DNA from: Myxococcales bacterium 68-20
GTDB taxonomy: Bacteria > Myxococcota_A > Polyangia > Polyangiales > Polyangiaceae
Direction: 5' to 3'
Length of the DNA stretch: 64,000 nt
NCBI GenBank assembly: GCA_001899635.1
Contig: MKVQ01000048.1
Location: forward strand, 496,001-560,000
The notes beneath the pieces were generated by a model. It was not told the DNA's origin. It did no database searches and was given only the letters and a program-made list of their open reading frames with translations. Shown here in pieces: positions 52,304 through 61,635 of this stretch; positions within the stretch are counted from its first letter, which is position 1, and each line of letters begins with the position of its first letter. The position numbers were made by a program, and so were the translations under genes.

Positions 52304-54988
52304 ATGAGTCCGTTCGCCCCCCGAAAGCTCGCGCTCGCTTCCATGCTCGCCCTCCTCTGCGGAGCGATGAGCCTGGGTTGCTCGTCGGACGATGCGCGAG
52401 CCCCGGCGCCGAAGGACGAGGTCGAGGCCGTCCCCTTCCCTTCGACGAAGATGCTCTCGCCTGCGGATCTCGCCGAGCTCGATCCGGACGCGGGCGACGG
52501 CCGCCTCCACTTCCGTCGCACGCCGAAGAGCCTCGAGGGCGTCGGCCCCGGCGCGATCATCGTCGGCGGAGCCTCGAGCGCTGCGCCGCATGGCTTCCTC
52601 CGGGTCGTCGTGGATGCCGAGCCCAGCGGCGAGGGACTCACCCTCCGCACCGCGATCGCGCCGCCGCAGCTCGCGTTCAAGAAGCTCCACGCGCGCGTTG
52701 CGCGGCCGGTATCGCTCGACGACGGCACGCTCGTGACCCACGACACCAGCGCGCCGCTCGGTCTCGGCGGCAAGTCCGAGCGGACCGCACCGGTGAACGT
52801 CGTTCTGTTCGACGGCGACGGCGACACGACCACGACGAACGATCAGCTCCGCATCGAGGGCGCGTTCTCCGGCGCCCTCACCTACGACCTCTCGCTCGAC
52901 ATCGACTGGGGCGACGTCCTGGATCTCCCGGAAGCGGTCGCCACGTGCATCAAGAGCCTCACCAAGCTGGCGCTGGGAAAGAAGCCGAGCTGCTCGGTAG
53001 AGGACCTGCTCCCCGAGGTGAAGGTCGTCTTCACCGTCGATCCCCGCATGGCCTCCGAGCTCCGCGTCGTCGGTCAGGCTGCACGCTCGTTCGACAAGGA
53101 CTTCGAGATCGCCACCGTGCATCTCGCTCCGATCATCCTCGGCCCTTTGGTCTTCCTCCCCACGCTCGACGTGATCGCGAACGTCGAGGGCGGCGCGAGC
53201 GCATCGTTCCGCGCGGGTGTTAAGGGTCATCTCGAGCTCACGAGCTCGGTCTCGGTCTCGGTCTGGTCGCGCAACGCCGGCCAGCCGAAGCTCGCACCGG
53301 TGAAGGTGAAGGACAGCGGCTTCGAGATCGAGGAGCCCGAGGTCGGCCTCCACGCTCACGCCACGGCGAAGGTCGGCGTGCGCCTCGGCATGCCGCTCTA
53401 CGGCTCTCTCGGTCCGTACGCCACCGCGCAATCGTCGCTCTCGCTCGCCGCGGATCCGTCGCAGACCCCGTGCTGGGAGCTGAGGAGCGGCCTCGAGAGC
53501 AAGGTCGGGGTACGGATCACCAGCCCGAATCTCCCGGTGCTCGGTCACGTGACGCTGGTCGACTGGAGCTCCGCTCCCTTCAAGCCGCTCGACGTCGTGG
53601 TCGCGAGCGGCGCGTGCAAAGATCCGCCTCCGGGCGCGTCCCACCTGCCTCCGGGCAGCGGCCCTGATGCTCCGGCGCTCCGTTCGCCGACGTTCACTCC
53701 GTGGTCGCAGCTCCACGAGGGCGGTACCGACGCGACGGCCGCGTCCGGTCCGTCGTCGACCGGCATCGTGTTCTCCGATCTCTCGCGCGCGATCGACAAC
53801 CGATGGCTCATCGCCGGAAGCGAGGCGCGGTCGCTCCTCAAGGTCGACGAACAGGGCACCCCGGTGTGGCGAGCGCAATACCTGACGGATACGGGGATCG
53901 CGCTCGGGGTCCTCCGCACCGTCCCCTCGCGCGACGCGGGGATCGCCGTCCTCGCAGCAGGCGACGCCGGCAGCTCCTTCGAGCTCCTCCGCGTCGGGCA
54001 AGCCGGCGGCGTCGCGTTCCGCCGCTCCTATTCGCTCCCGCTCGAGGCCTGCGCGACGCCGGCCGCGCGGGTCCTCACGAACGACGGCCCCGCAGGTACC
54101 GGCACGGGGTTCATCGTGGCCGGAGAATGCTCGAGCCAGGCCAAAGCGTTCGTCGTGCACCTCGATGCGTCCGGCGGTGTCCTCGGCGCCCGGCTCTGGA
54201 CGGACGCGAGCAGCGATGCCGCGATCTCGCCGACCGCGATCACGCGAACGGGCGCCAAGGCCGAGCTCGTGCTCGTAGGCGACGCCCGCGGCGCGCAGCT
54301 GGGCGACGGCATGTTCGCCGCGCGTCTCGACGACTCCGGCGAGCTCCACACCGCGCAGGGCTATGTCGCGTGCGAGACGTCGTTCAACCTGTCACCAACC
54401 GCGGTCATCCCCGCCGAGTCCGGCGGCATCACCGTCATCGGCGGGAGCCATGCCCAGAGCCGCGCCTTCGTCGCGCGCTTTCGCGAGAACGGCGACGTCG
54501 GCTTCGCCACCTTCCCCGGCCTCGTCGACGGAAGCTCGCCGGTCTTCGTTCCGAGCGCGATTGCAGAGCTTCCGACGTCGGGCTTCGTGATGAGCGCGTC
54601 GACGCTCGAGCTCACGGGCGACGGCGACGCGAACGTCGCGGCGGTCGCGCTCGTCGGCCTCGACGCCTCCGGGCGCACGATCTGGTCGAAAAGGCACGCG
54701 CCAGCTCATCCGCGTGGTGCGCGCGCCGCGTCATTCGCAGCGCTCCAGCTCACGACCGACGGAGGAGCGCTCGTCACCGCGCTCGCCGGCGATGCCACGA
54801 CGGGAGCGGCCTGGACGATGAAGGCGCTCGCCAAGGATGGCTCGCTCGGCGGAGCGCCGGTCGTCACATCTTTGCTCACGCTCGACGACGGGCCGCCGTG
54901 CGAGGTGAAGCGCGCTGTCTTCGCGCCGAACGTCTCGGATATCGAGATCGTCGCCGAGACGCGCGGCGTCAAAATGGAGAAGCGCTGA
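52304..54988 (+). CDS. Large secreted lipoprotein of unknown function
   Basis: This 894-residue protein has signal and lipobox MSLGC (Cys26). The first half has a beta-rich region (GAIIVGGASSAAPHGFLRVV, LRIEGAFSGALTYDLSLDID) with a later Cys pair. The second half, from about residue 480, has repeats such as WLIAGSEARSLLKVDEQG, AGIAVLAAGDAGSSFELLRV, GFIVAGECSSQAKAFVVHLD, GITVIGGSHAQSRAFVARF and GALVTALAGDATTGAAWTMK. This looks like a beta-propeller of the kind used in delta-60-type secreted proteins. I chose the ATG at 52304 (AGGAG just before it); TTG/ATG at 52262-52265 would add 13-14 residues. Surface-exposed binding is an inference. Confidence 0.75.
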   Translation: MSPFAPRKLALASMLALLCGAMSLGCSSDDARAPAPKDEVEAVPFPSTKMLSPADLAELDPDAGDGRLHFRRTPKSLEGVGPGAIIVGGASSAAPHGFLRVVVDAEPSGEGLTLRTAIAPPQLAFKKLHARVARPVSLDDGTLVTHDTSAPLGLGGKSERTAPVNVVLFDGDGDTTTTNDQLRIEGAFSGALTYDLSLDIDWGDVLDLPEAVATCIKSLTKLALGKKPSCSVEDLLPEVKVVFTVDPRMASELRVVGQAARSFDKDFEIATVHLAPIILGPLVFLPTLDVIANVEGGASASFRAGVKGHLELTSSVSVSVWSRNAGQPKLAPVKVKDSGFEIEEPEVGLHAHATAKVGVRLGMPLYGSLGPYATAQSSLSLAADPSQTPCWELRSGLESKVGVRITSPNLPVLGHVTLVDWSSAPFKPLDVVVASGACKDPPPGASHLPPGSGPDAPALRSPTFTPWSQLHEGGTDATAASGPSSTGIVFSDLSRAIDNRWLIAGSEARSLLKVDEQGTPVWRAQYLTDTGIALGVLRTVPSRDAGIAVLAAGDAGSSFELLRVGQAGGVAFRRSYSLPLEACATPAARVLTNDGPAGTGTGFIVAGECSSQAKAFVVHLDASGGVLGARLWTDASSDAAISPTAITRTGAKAELVLVGDARGAQLGDGMFAARLDDSGELHTAQGYVACETSFNLSPTAVIPAESGGITVIGGSHAQSRAFVARFRENGDVGFATFPGLVDGSSPVFVPSAIAELPTSGFVMSASTLELTGDGDANVAAVALVGLDASGRTIWSKRHAPAHPRGARAASFAALQLTTDGGALVTALAGDATTGAAWTMKALAKDGSLGGAPVVTSLLTLDDGPPCEVKRAVFAPNVSDIEIVAETRGVKMEKR

Positions 54989-55336
54989 CGCGACGCTTCG
55001 TGTCGTTTCGGGCATGCGAGCGACGGAGCGAAAAGCTCGGTGTCGTCCTCGCGTCAGATGGGCATCAGATGCTGAGCTTCATGACGGATCCCTTCACTCG
55101 AAGGAGAATGACGGTGTGCGTTGGCCGGTGCACACCAGGGCCGGGCGCACGCGCTCGGGGGGAATTAACGCGCGCGCAAAGTTCACTTGTTCAATGTCGC
55201 CAGCGAGGCGTTTTCATCAAAAATTCGTCACTGCCGTAACTAATTTTTTTCCCCGAAGTGACGACGGCCCCTTGTTCGCCCCGGAGAGGGAGTGGGCGAA
55301 CAAGGGGCCGTATGGGTGTTGCGGAGAGCGAGCTGC
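54989..55336. other. Intergenic region between convergent genes with AT-rich patch
   Basis: No plausible gene is visible in this 348-base gap. It contains unusually AT-rich pieces for this genome (ATCAAAAATTCGTCAC and TAATTTTTTTCCCC, about 55217-55255). The pair CGTCACT / AGTGACG encloses them, and the large hairpin listed separately follows. Confidence 0.6.
55264..55311. terminator. Perfect 18-bp hairpin at the end of the propeller gene
   Basis: The arms at 55264-55281 and 55294-55311 (ACGGCCCCTTGTTCGCCC and its exact complement) are separated by 12 bases. The structure begins 25 bases beyond the stop of the minus-strand gene at 55337. An AAAAAAA run, not a U-run, follows in that RNA, whereas for plus-strand RNA the T-run comes before the stem. 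It is probably a terminator or mRNA-end stabiliser serving one or both convergent genes. Confidence 0.7.
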
Positions 55337-57286
55337 TCAACCGTTCCGACGGCGGCGGCGGACGGCGACGCCGATGACGGCGAGGCCGAGCGCAGCGCCT
55401 GCCCAGAGCGAGCCACGCGCGCCGATGCCAGCGCCGGCTGCCGCGCAGTGCAAGGAGTGCCCGTGGTACTCGTCGTCGACGGCGTCGAAGCCGTTCGTCG
55501 GGAACCCGTTGTTCGTCGGGATCGGACGCGCCTCGCAGGAACCGATCACGAGGTCAGCCGTCTTCAACGCGACGTCGCGGCGAGCGATGTCGAAAGACGT
55601 GACGTTGGAATCCGAGACAGCGAGGAGCTCCCCCTGGTTTCGGAGCGCGCGTCGCGGATTACCGGCGACCGGGAGCAACACCCGCTTGGCGAGCGAGTCT
55701 TGCGACCAGTCGATGAGCTGGACGCCTCCGCCGAGCCCCGCGCAGCTCGACGCCCCACTCCCGGAGGTCGAGCCGCCGGAGAACGGGACGGCGACGAGGC
55801 CGTCCTCGAAGATGCGGAACGCCTTCTGGATGCGGTCCTGATCCTCGGGCATCTCGTAGGCCGTGATGTTCTGATCGTTGTTGAAAGCGGTCGAACCGAA
55901 CGCGACCCGGCCGAGCATCGTGGGCTTGTCCATGTCGGCGACGTCGAAGAGCGACACGTTGAGATGCCCCTTCGGGTCCGTGCGATCGAGACCGAGCCCG
56001 AGGACGCGGTCGCCGTGGGGCTCGAGGTGGAAGACCCAGCCCGGCATGTGGAGCTCGCCGCGCTGCTTCGGCGCCGCCTCGTTCGAGAGATCGATGATGA
56101 AGAGCGGGTCCGTCTGCTCGAAGGTGATCGCGTACGCGCGCTCACCGTCGAAGCGCACGGACTTCAGGGACTCCTGGCGCGGAAGGCTCAGGCTCGTCTT
56201 GCCCATCGCCTGGAGCGAGCGGGTATTCCAGATGTGGAACGTCTGGACCTCGGGGCTGCCGAAGCCGTTCGCGGTGTAGCCGGCGCCGCGCTGGCTGATG
56301 ACGCGGAGGACGCCGTCCTTCTCGTCCATCTGCCAGCGGCTGAGGATGGCGCCCGTCGTCTCGATGTGCGCGCCCCGACCGAGCTTCCCGAGCGGGTCGG
56401 TGATGTCGAGGACGTCGATCACGCCCTCGTTCGGACCGCTCCCGTACGACGGCGCAAGCTCGCCGTGACCGCCGACGTACAGGCGCTCGTTCGTGGCGAC
56501 GATGCTGCGCTTGAAACCGGTGCTGCCCCAGCTCGAGCCGTACTGCGCCCCGCTTTCGAACGCGACGTGATCGACCTGCCTCATCGCCGCCGGAGACGAG
56601 ACGTCGAACGACGTCACCATCGTGCGCGGCCTCGCCCCACAGCCGTAGCAGGACGCGTTCTCGTAGGTCGCGAGGTAGAGGATGTCGCCGACGATGCGCG
56701 AGTCGGCGATCTCGCCGGGTACCGCGAACGTCGCCACCCGCTGCATGAGCCCCGGATCCTTCACGTCGACCACGAGCACGCCCGCGCCCGCGTCGGGGCT
56801 CGTTCGAGTCGCGGATGACGCAGGCGCGCCCGAGCCACGCGTCTCTCCCTGGTCGGCACGTGACGGCTCGTTCTGCTGCCCCGTCACCGTGTACGCGCCG
56901 TTCGCCATCACGACGAGAAGGTCGCCGCGGAGGTACATCTCGAACGGCTCGCCGGGGAGGTACGCCTGACCGAGCATCGCCAGGCGGCCTGGCCGCGAGA
57001 CGTCGATGATCGAGAGCGTTCCCGACCTCGACATCGCATAGAGGCGGCCACCTTCGAGCTGGACGACATCGGCCTCGGCGACGGCGCGCTCCGCGGAGCC
57101 GTTCTCGGCGCCGGCATTGCCGGAGCTCGAACCGGGGTTGGCCGTGGAGCCGTTGTTCGAGTCGCCGCTGCTCCTGCCATCGGAGAACGCGCTCGATTCG
57201 GAGGAGTCGGCCGCGCATGCAGCCGAGGCCGCGGCGGCGAAGACGACGGGAAGAAGCGAGAGGGCGAAGCGGTTCGAGGAAGGCAT
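55337..57286 (-). CDS. Secreted beta-propeller-domain protein with C-terminal membrane/Arg sorting tail
   Basis: This 649-residue protein has a signal ending SAAC, a Ser/Asn/Gly linker, and a body matching the bacterial 'beta propeller domain' family: DVVQLEGGRLYAMSRSGTLS, IIDVSRPGRLAMLGQAYLPG, DSRIVGDILYLATYENASCY and VRFDGERAYAITFEQTDPLF. A Cys-pair-rich region follows near GSCEARPIPT. The C-terminus is GSLWAGAALGLAVIGVAV plus RRRRR, that is Gly-rich, one membrane helix and an Arg cluster, as in MYXO-CTERM type sorting tails. Carrying both a lipobox and such a tail is odd. The start ATG at 57286 is supported by the signal; the frame to 57379 adds nothing. Confidence 0.8.
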   Translation of the reverse strand: MPSSNRFALSLLPVVFAAAASAACAADSSESSAFSDGRSSGDSNNGSTANPGSSSGNAGAENGSAERAVAEADVVQLEGGRLYAMSRSGTLSIIDVSRPGRLAMLGQAYLPGEPFEMYLRGDLLVVMANGAYTVTGQQNEPSRADQGETRGSGAPASSATRTSPDAGAGVLVVDVKDPGLMQRVATFAVPGEIADSRIVGDILYLATYENASCYGCGARPRTMVTSFDVSSPAAMRQVDHVAFESGAQYGSSWGSTGFKRSIVATNERLYVGGHGELAPSYGSGPNEGVIDVLDITDPLGKLGRGAHIETTGAILSRWQMDEKDGVLRVISQRGAGYTANGFGSPEVQTFHIWNTRSLQAMGKTSLSLPRQESLKSVRFDGERAYAITFEQTDPLFIIDLSNEAAPKQRGELHMPGWVFHLEPHGDRVLGLGLDRTDPKGHLNVSLFDVADMDKPTMLGRVAFGSTAFNNDQNITAYEMPEDQDRIQKAFRIFEDGLVAVPFSGGSTSGSGASSCAGLGGGVQLIDWSQDSLAKRVLLPVAGNPRRALRNQGELLAVSDSNVTSFDIARRDVALKTADLVIGSCEARPIPTNNGFPTNGFDAVDDEYHGHSLHCAAAGAGIGARGSLWAGAALGLAVIGVAVRRRRRNG

Positions 57287-57588
57287 CGGGACCACCGCAT
57301 CGCAAGCGTCGCGCCATGGCTCATCCAGGAGCACAGGCCTGAAAATCCCTGCAAATTGGGTCGACGACGGCAGCGCCACCCCCTGGCGGCAGTGTCACGT
57401 CCAGGAGCGCGATGTCCGACCCACGCGGGGAGGCCGCTCGGGTCAGGCCTTCGACCGTTCACAGAGGTTCCACGTGCCGCCGTCGCCGGGGCGGCTACAC
57501 CTTAGAAGAGGAGGTACGGCGGCAGGAAGTCCGAGAGTCCCGGCGAACGACCCATTGAACCTCCGCCGCCCGCCCCTACGAGGAGACC

Positions 57589-58515
57589 ATGAGCAGCGCG
57601 TACCGTTCGGCGTACCACCACCTCGTCGGCGTGCGCCTCGCGGAGATGAAGCTCGCCCGGGAGACGGTCGAGCCGCTCCTGCCCCGGCTCCGGTCGATCC
57701 GCGCAGCTCGCATCGCGCGCGCGCTGGCCGGCGGCGTCGGGATCGCAGGCGCGATCATGACGGCCGTCTGCGCGTGTCTCGACGGCTACGGCGTCACGTA
57801 TGCGCTGCTCGGCAGCGGTGCGGCGGCCCTCACCACATACGTGCTCGCCCGCCTCCTCTTCGCGTTCGGAGGTGCGCACGAGTGGACGCTGCCGAAGCTG
57901 ACCGGCGAGCTCGACGCCGACCTCTCTCGCATCGAGTCGAGCAACCCATTCCGCCCGATCGCGCGAGACCTCCAGGCGCTCGAGGTGTGGAGCACGACGC
58001 TCCCGCTCGCGGCGCTCTCGCTCCTCATGCCGCTCACGCTCCACTACGGGGCGCTCGCGCTGGTCGCTCAGACCTCGCCGGCGTCCTTCGCGGGCTGGAT
58101 CCGTATCTCGCTCGTCATCGTCGGCCATGCCCATCTCGCGCTGGCGGGCCTCGCGGTGGCCTTCGGGCGGAAGCTGACGAAGCTGACCGGCGAGGGCATC
58201 GCCTCGCTCCCGATCCACCGCGCGTGGGCGAGGACGTGGGCCATCACGAACGCGGTCTCCGCGGTGCCGGGCCTCCTCCTCCTGGCCGTCCCGCCGGTCC
58301 TCACCGCGATCACCGGGCTCGCGTTCATCCCATTCATGTTCGTCTTCATGCGGCGCCGCCTGATGAACGAGCGCAGCGCGATTGAGCTCGCCGAAGAAGC
58401 AACGACGGCGCGCATCGCTGCCGATGCCGGGGCGCAGCTCGAGGCCCTCGCGGAGGTCGACTGGGCCGAGGTCGCTGCGCCCGAGGCGCCGGCCCTCCGT
58501 GCGCTGCGCGGGTGA
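57589..58515 (+). CDS. Multi-pass membrane protein of unknown function
   Basis: This 308-residue protein has about five hydrophobic segments: ALAGGVGIAGAIMTAVCACL, YALLGSGAAALTTYVLARLL, LPLAALSLLMPLTLHYGALA, ISLVIVGHAHLALAGLAVAF and VPGLLLLAVPPVLTAITGLA. The N-terminus (MKLARETVEPLLPRLRSIRA) and the C-terminus are cytoplasmic-looking. A clear ribosome-binding site (GAGGAG) precedes the ATG. No family is recognised. It is convergent with the RCK protein gene, with 8 bases between them. Confidence 0.68.
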   Translation: MSSAYRSAYHHLVGVRLAEMKLARETVEPLLPRLRSIRAARIARALAGGVGIAGAIMTAVCACLDGYGVTYALLGSGAAALTTYVLARLLFAFGGAHEWTLPKLTGELDADLSRIESSNPFRPIARDLQALEVWSTTLPLAALSLLMPLTLHYGALALVAQTSPASFAGWIRISLVIVGHAHLALAGLAVAFGRKLTKLTGEGIASLPIHRAWARTWAITNAVSAVPGLLLLAVPPVLTAITGLAFIPFMFVFMRRRLMNERSAIELAEEATTARIAADAGAQLEALAEVDWAEVAAPEAPALRALRG

Positions 58516-58523
58516 CGCGCGGG

Positions 58524-59573
58524 TCAGCTCGCCGTGCTCGAGCGAATCTTCGCGACGCTCTCCGCAGGGAGATCGAGCGTGACGATGTCACCCTCGACGA
58601 GCTTCGTGTCGTGACGCGGGCGCGTGAGCTTTCCGCCTGGCTTCCGCACTCCGACGACACGGCCGTCGATGGCGTCCTCGCAGAGCATGACGGTCCGGCC
58701 CCACCATCCCGCAGGCGCCGGGACCTCCATGTCGACGCGCATGCTGCCGTCTTCGAGGTAGTAGACGCCACGCACGCCGGACTCGGTCGCCTGGAGCGCA
58801 GCGAGCGGGCCGGAGAGCGCGCTCGTGCTGAACGTCTCGTCGACGTCGAGCGCCGAGCGCATCTTGCTGGCGACACGCTGATCGAACATTCGCATCACGA
58901 CACGAATGTTCGGGTTCTCTCGCTTCGCGTCGATCGCGACCTCGAGGTTCGCCAGGTCATCGTCGGTCGCGCAGACGATCGCCCTCGCCCGCTGGACGCC
59001 CGACTCGAGGAGCAGCGCGTCGCGCCGAGCATCCCCGTAGAGGACGGGAAACCCGAGCTCCTCGGCCCTCGCCGCGAATGACTCGTCCTTGTTCCGCTCG
59101 ATCGCGACGACCGGATACCCCAATCGCTTCAGCGCCTCGACGACGCGAATCCCCACGTGGCCGAGCCCGCAGACGACGATGTGATCCCTCATCCGATCGG
59201 TCATGATCTCCACCCAGAGTTTGTGCCGCTCGTCTGCGTCGAACAACGACGCGCCGACCCTGACCACGCCGCGCAGGATGAGGCCGGCACCGAGCAGCGG
59301 CGTGATCCAGAAGATGCCCCGAGCGATCGGCGCGTGCGGGAGCTGCTGCGTCGGCTCGAAGAACAGCTGCGTGTACATCCCGTACAGATCCGCGCCGAAG
59401 TCGTCGAGCGGCTCGTGGTGGCGAGCCATGTCCCATCGCAGCACGATCGTCGCGAGCAGGATGTACGCGACGAGCCCGCCGAGCCACGGCGCGAAGCGGC
59501 TCAAGAAGTGCCAGAAGAACAGGCTGCTCACCGAGGACGGGCGAGCGAAGACGGGGCCGGAACGACGCGTCAT
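58524..59573 (-). CDS. RCK (TrkA-N/TrkA-C) protein with two TM segments, channel-like
   Basis: This 349-residue protein has membrane helices at about 25-45 (FAPWLGGLVAYILLATIVLR) and about 88-108 (WITPLLGAGLILRGVVRVG). A Rossmann RCK domain follows with HIVVCGLGHVGIRVVEALKR and VVAIERN (NAD site), then FPVLYGDARRDALL. A TrkA-C-like domain (GRTVMLCEDAIDGRVVGVRK) ends the protein. K+ channels have a TVGYGD filter between the two helices; here the segment reads YGMYTQLFFEPTQQLP, with no filter. It may gate another membrane protein, or be a non-K+ relative. Confidence 0.82.
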   Translation of the reverse strand: MTRRSGPVFARPSSVSSLFFWHFLSRFAPWLGGLVAYILLATIVLRWDMARHHEPLDDFGADLYGMYTQLFFEPTQQLPHAPIARGIFWITPLLGAGLILRGVVRVGASLFDADERHKLWVEIMTDRMRDHIVVCGLGHVGIRVVEALKRLGYPVVAIERNKDESFAARAEELGFPVLYGDARRDALLLESGVQRARAIVCATDDDLANLEVAIDAKRENPNIRVVMRMFDQRVASKMRSALDVDETFSTSALSGPLAALQATESGVRGVYYLEDGSMRVDMEVPAPAGWWGRTVMLCEDAIDGRVVGVRKPGGKLTRPRHDTKLVEGDIVTLDLPAESVAKIRSSTAS

Positions 59574-59742
59574 CGACGGGTCGAGAGGTAGCGGCGCCGG
59601 CCGGGAACGGCGAGCAAAAACGTGGGCTCCCGCCGCAAAGGCGCCCAGCGTCCGCGCAAAGCAGAGCCTTCGGCCGGCCTCACATGACGAGAGCCGGGGC
59701 CTGAGGCGCGGGACGAGCTCGCCCCACCAGCCGAGCGCCGGA

Positions 59743-61491
59743 TCAGCGGATGCGCGCGAGGCGGCCGGGCATCTCTCCCGTGAAGGTGCCGTTCTCGATG
59801 ATCGAGCGACCGGCCACGAGCGTCGTGCGATAGCCCTCGGCGCGCTGGAGGAGGCGCTTTCCGCCGGCGGGGAGATCGGCGACGAGCGCCGGCCGCAGGA
59901 GGCGGAGCGCCTCGAGATCGATCACGTTGAGATCGGCGCGCTGACCCAACGCGATCGTGCCGCGATCGGTCAGGCCGATGTAGCGGCTCGTGTCATGGGT
60001 CAACATCTTCACGACCTGCTCGACGCTGAAGCGCCCTCGCTCGCGGCTCTTCGCCCAGTGCGTGAGCATGAACGTCGGGAAGCTCGCGTCACAGACCGTC
60101 CCGACGTGGGCACCTCCGTCCGAGAGGCCGAGGAGCGCGAGCGGGTGACCGAGCATCTCCCGCACGGCGTCGAGGTCGAAGCCCGCGTAGTTGTAGACCG
60201 GGAAATAGAGGAGCTCCTTGCCGTCATTCTCGAGGAGGGCGTCGTAGATCACCTCGAGCGGTCGCTTCCCGGTGCGCATCGACTCCGCGAAGAGCGACTC
60301 CTCCCTGGGCGGCTCGTAGTTCGGATGCTCGCCGAGCCGGAACATGCGCATCGAGATGAAGTCGATGTTCGCGAGGAAGCGGTCGGCCATCGGCGGCACG
60401 TTGCTGCCGTCGCCGGCGATCTTCTCGCTCTTCTCGGAGAGGATGCGCGCCCGGAGCTCCGGATCGCGCATGCGACGGACGCGCTCCGCGAGCGGGAGCA
60501 TGGCGATCGCCTTGTAGCTGGGGAAGCCGATGAACGGATGAAACGTCGCCTCGAAGCCGAGGAGGACGCCGATGCCGCGCGCTCCGACCTGGAGGCGGAT
60601 CGGGATCCCGCGCTCGTTCGCGTTCTCCGCGCGAGCGATGATCTTGCGCCACTGCGTCGTGTCGAGATCGCGCTGCATCAGCGAGAGCGAGAGCGGGCGA
60701 CCGGGAGCAGCGGCGGCCATCTGCTCGAGGACATCGAATTCGGCGTCGAAGCGGTCGGCCGACTTCTCCATGTCGAAGTCGGAGACCGCCTGGAGGACGC
60801 CGTGCGAGAGGCCCTCGAGCGCGGCGGAGATCCCCGCGAGCTCCCGCACCGTCGCCTCGGCCGACGGGGTCTCGCTCCCGTCGATCGAGCGATGGTTGTC
60901 GGTACGCCCGGTGCTGAAGCCGGCGGCGCCGAGCTGGAGCGCCTCGCGTACGAGCTCACGCATCGTCGCGATGTCGTCGTCCGTGGCCGCGCTCCCCGCG
61001 AAGGCCCGCTCCCCCATGACATAGACACGAAGCGGGTCGTGGGTGATCTGGCTGACGACGTCGATCGTGCGCGGGCGCGCGTCGATCGCATCGAGGTAAT
61101 CGCCGAACGACTCCCAGCTCCACTGCATCCCCTCCGAGAGCGCGGCCCCAGGGATGTCCTCGACGCCTTCCATCAGCTCGATGAGGCGCCGGCGGTCTCG
61201 GTCGCGCACCGGAGCGAAGCCCACGCCGCAGTTGCCGATCACGCACGTCGTGACACCGTGCAGACTCGAAGGCGCCATCTCGCCGTCCCACGAGACCTGC
61301 CCGTCGTAGTGCGTGTGAAGATCTGTGAACCCAGGCGTCACAATTGCGCCCTCCGCATCGATCACGCGGTCCGCCCGTCCCTCGCAGGCGCCGATCTCGA
61401 CGATACGGCCGTCCTTGACGCCGACATTCGCACGACGCGACGGGGCGCCCGTTCCGTCCACGACGGTCCCGCCGATGATCTTGAGGTCCAT
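59743..61491 (-). CDS. N-acyl-D-amino-acid deacylase-type amidohydrolase
   Basis: This 582-residue amidohydrolase has His59 and His61 in DLHTHYDGQ as the first metal pair. The D-aminoacylase-like segments are [52 protein letters not shown] (second metal site region), [18 protein letters not shown] and [11 protein letters not shown]. It should cut N-acyl-D-amino acids or similar amides in the cytoplasm. The start is the ATG at 61491; the frame to 61605 adds an unlikely leader. It is divergent from another amidohydrolase-fold lipoprotein (61636), with 144 bases between the starts. Confidence 0.88.
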   Translation of the reverse strand: MDLKIIGGTVVDGTGAPSRRANVGVKDGRIVEIGACEGRADRVIDAEGAIVTPGFTDLHTHYDGQVSWDGEMAPSSLHGVTTCVIGNCGVGFAPVRDRDRRRLIELMEGVEDIPGAALSEGMQWSWESFGDYLDAIDARPRTIDVVSQITHDPLRVYVMGERAFAGSAATDDDIATMRELVREALQLGAAGFSTGRTDNHRSIDGSETPSAEATVRELAGISAALEGLSHGVLQAVSDFDMEKSADRFDAEFDVLEQMAAAAPGRPLSLSLMQRDLDTTQWRKIIARAENANERGIPIRLQVGARGIGVLLGFEATFHPFIGFPSYKAIAMLPLAERVRRMRDPELRARILSEKSEKIAGDGSNVPPMADRFLANIDFISMRMFRLGEHPNYEPPREESLFAESMRTGKRPLEVIYDALLENDGKELLYFPVYNYAGFDLDAVREMLGHPLALLGLSDGGAHVGTVCDASFPTFMLTHWAKSRERGRFSVEQVVKMLTHDTSRYIGLTDRGTIALGQRADLNVIDLEALRLLRPALVADLPAGGKRLLQRAEGYRTTLVAGRSIIENGTFTGEMPGRLARIR

Positions 61492-61635
61492 GACCACTAG
61501 AAGACCACGGTTCGCGCGCTGCCGGGAGCCACGTCGGAGCGTGTCGGATGCAGGAGCTGGGCCCGTCTCTTTCGCGCGGAACAATCGTTCTCCGGTGGTC
61601 AGCACGACCGCTCCGCGCTACGGGATCGGCCCACC

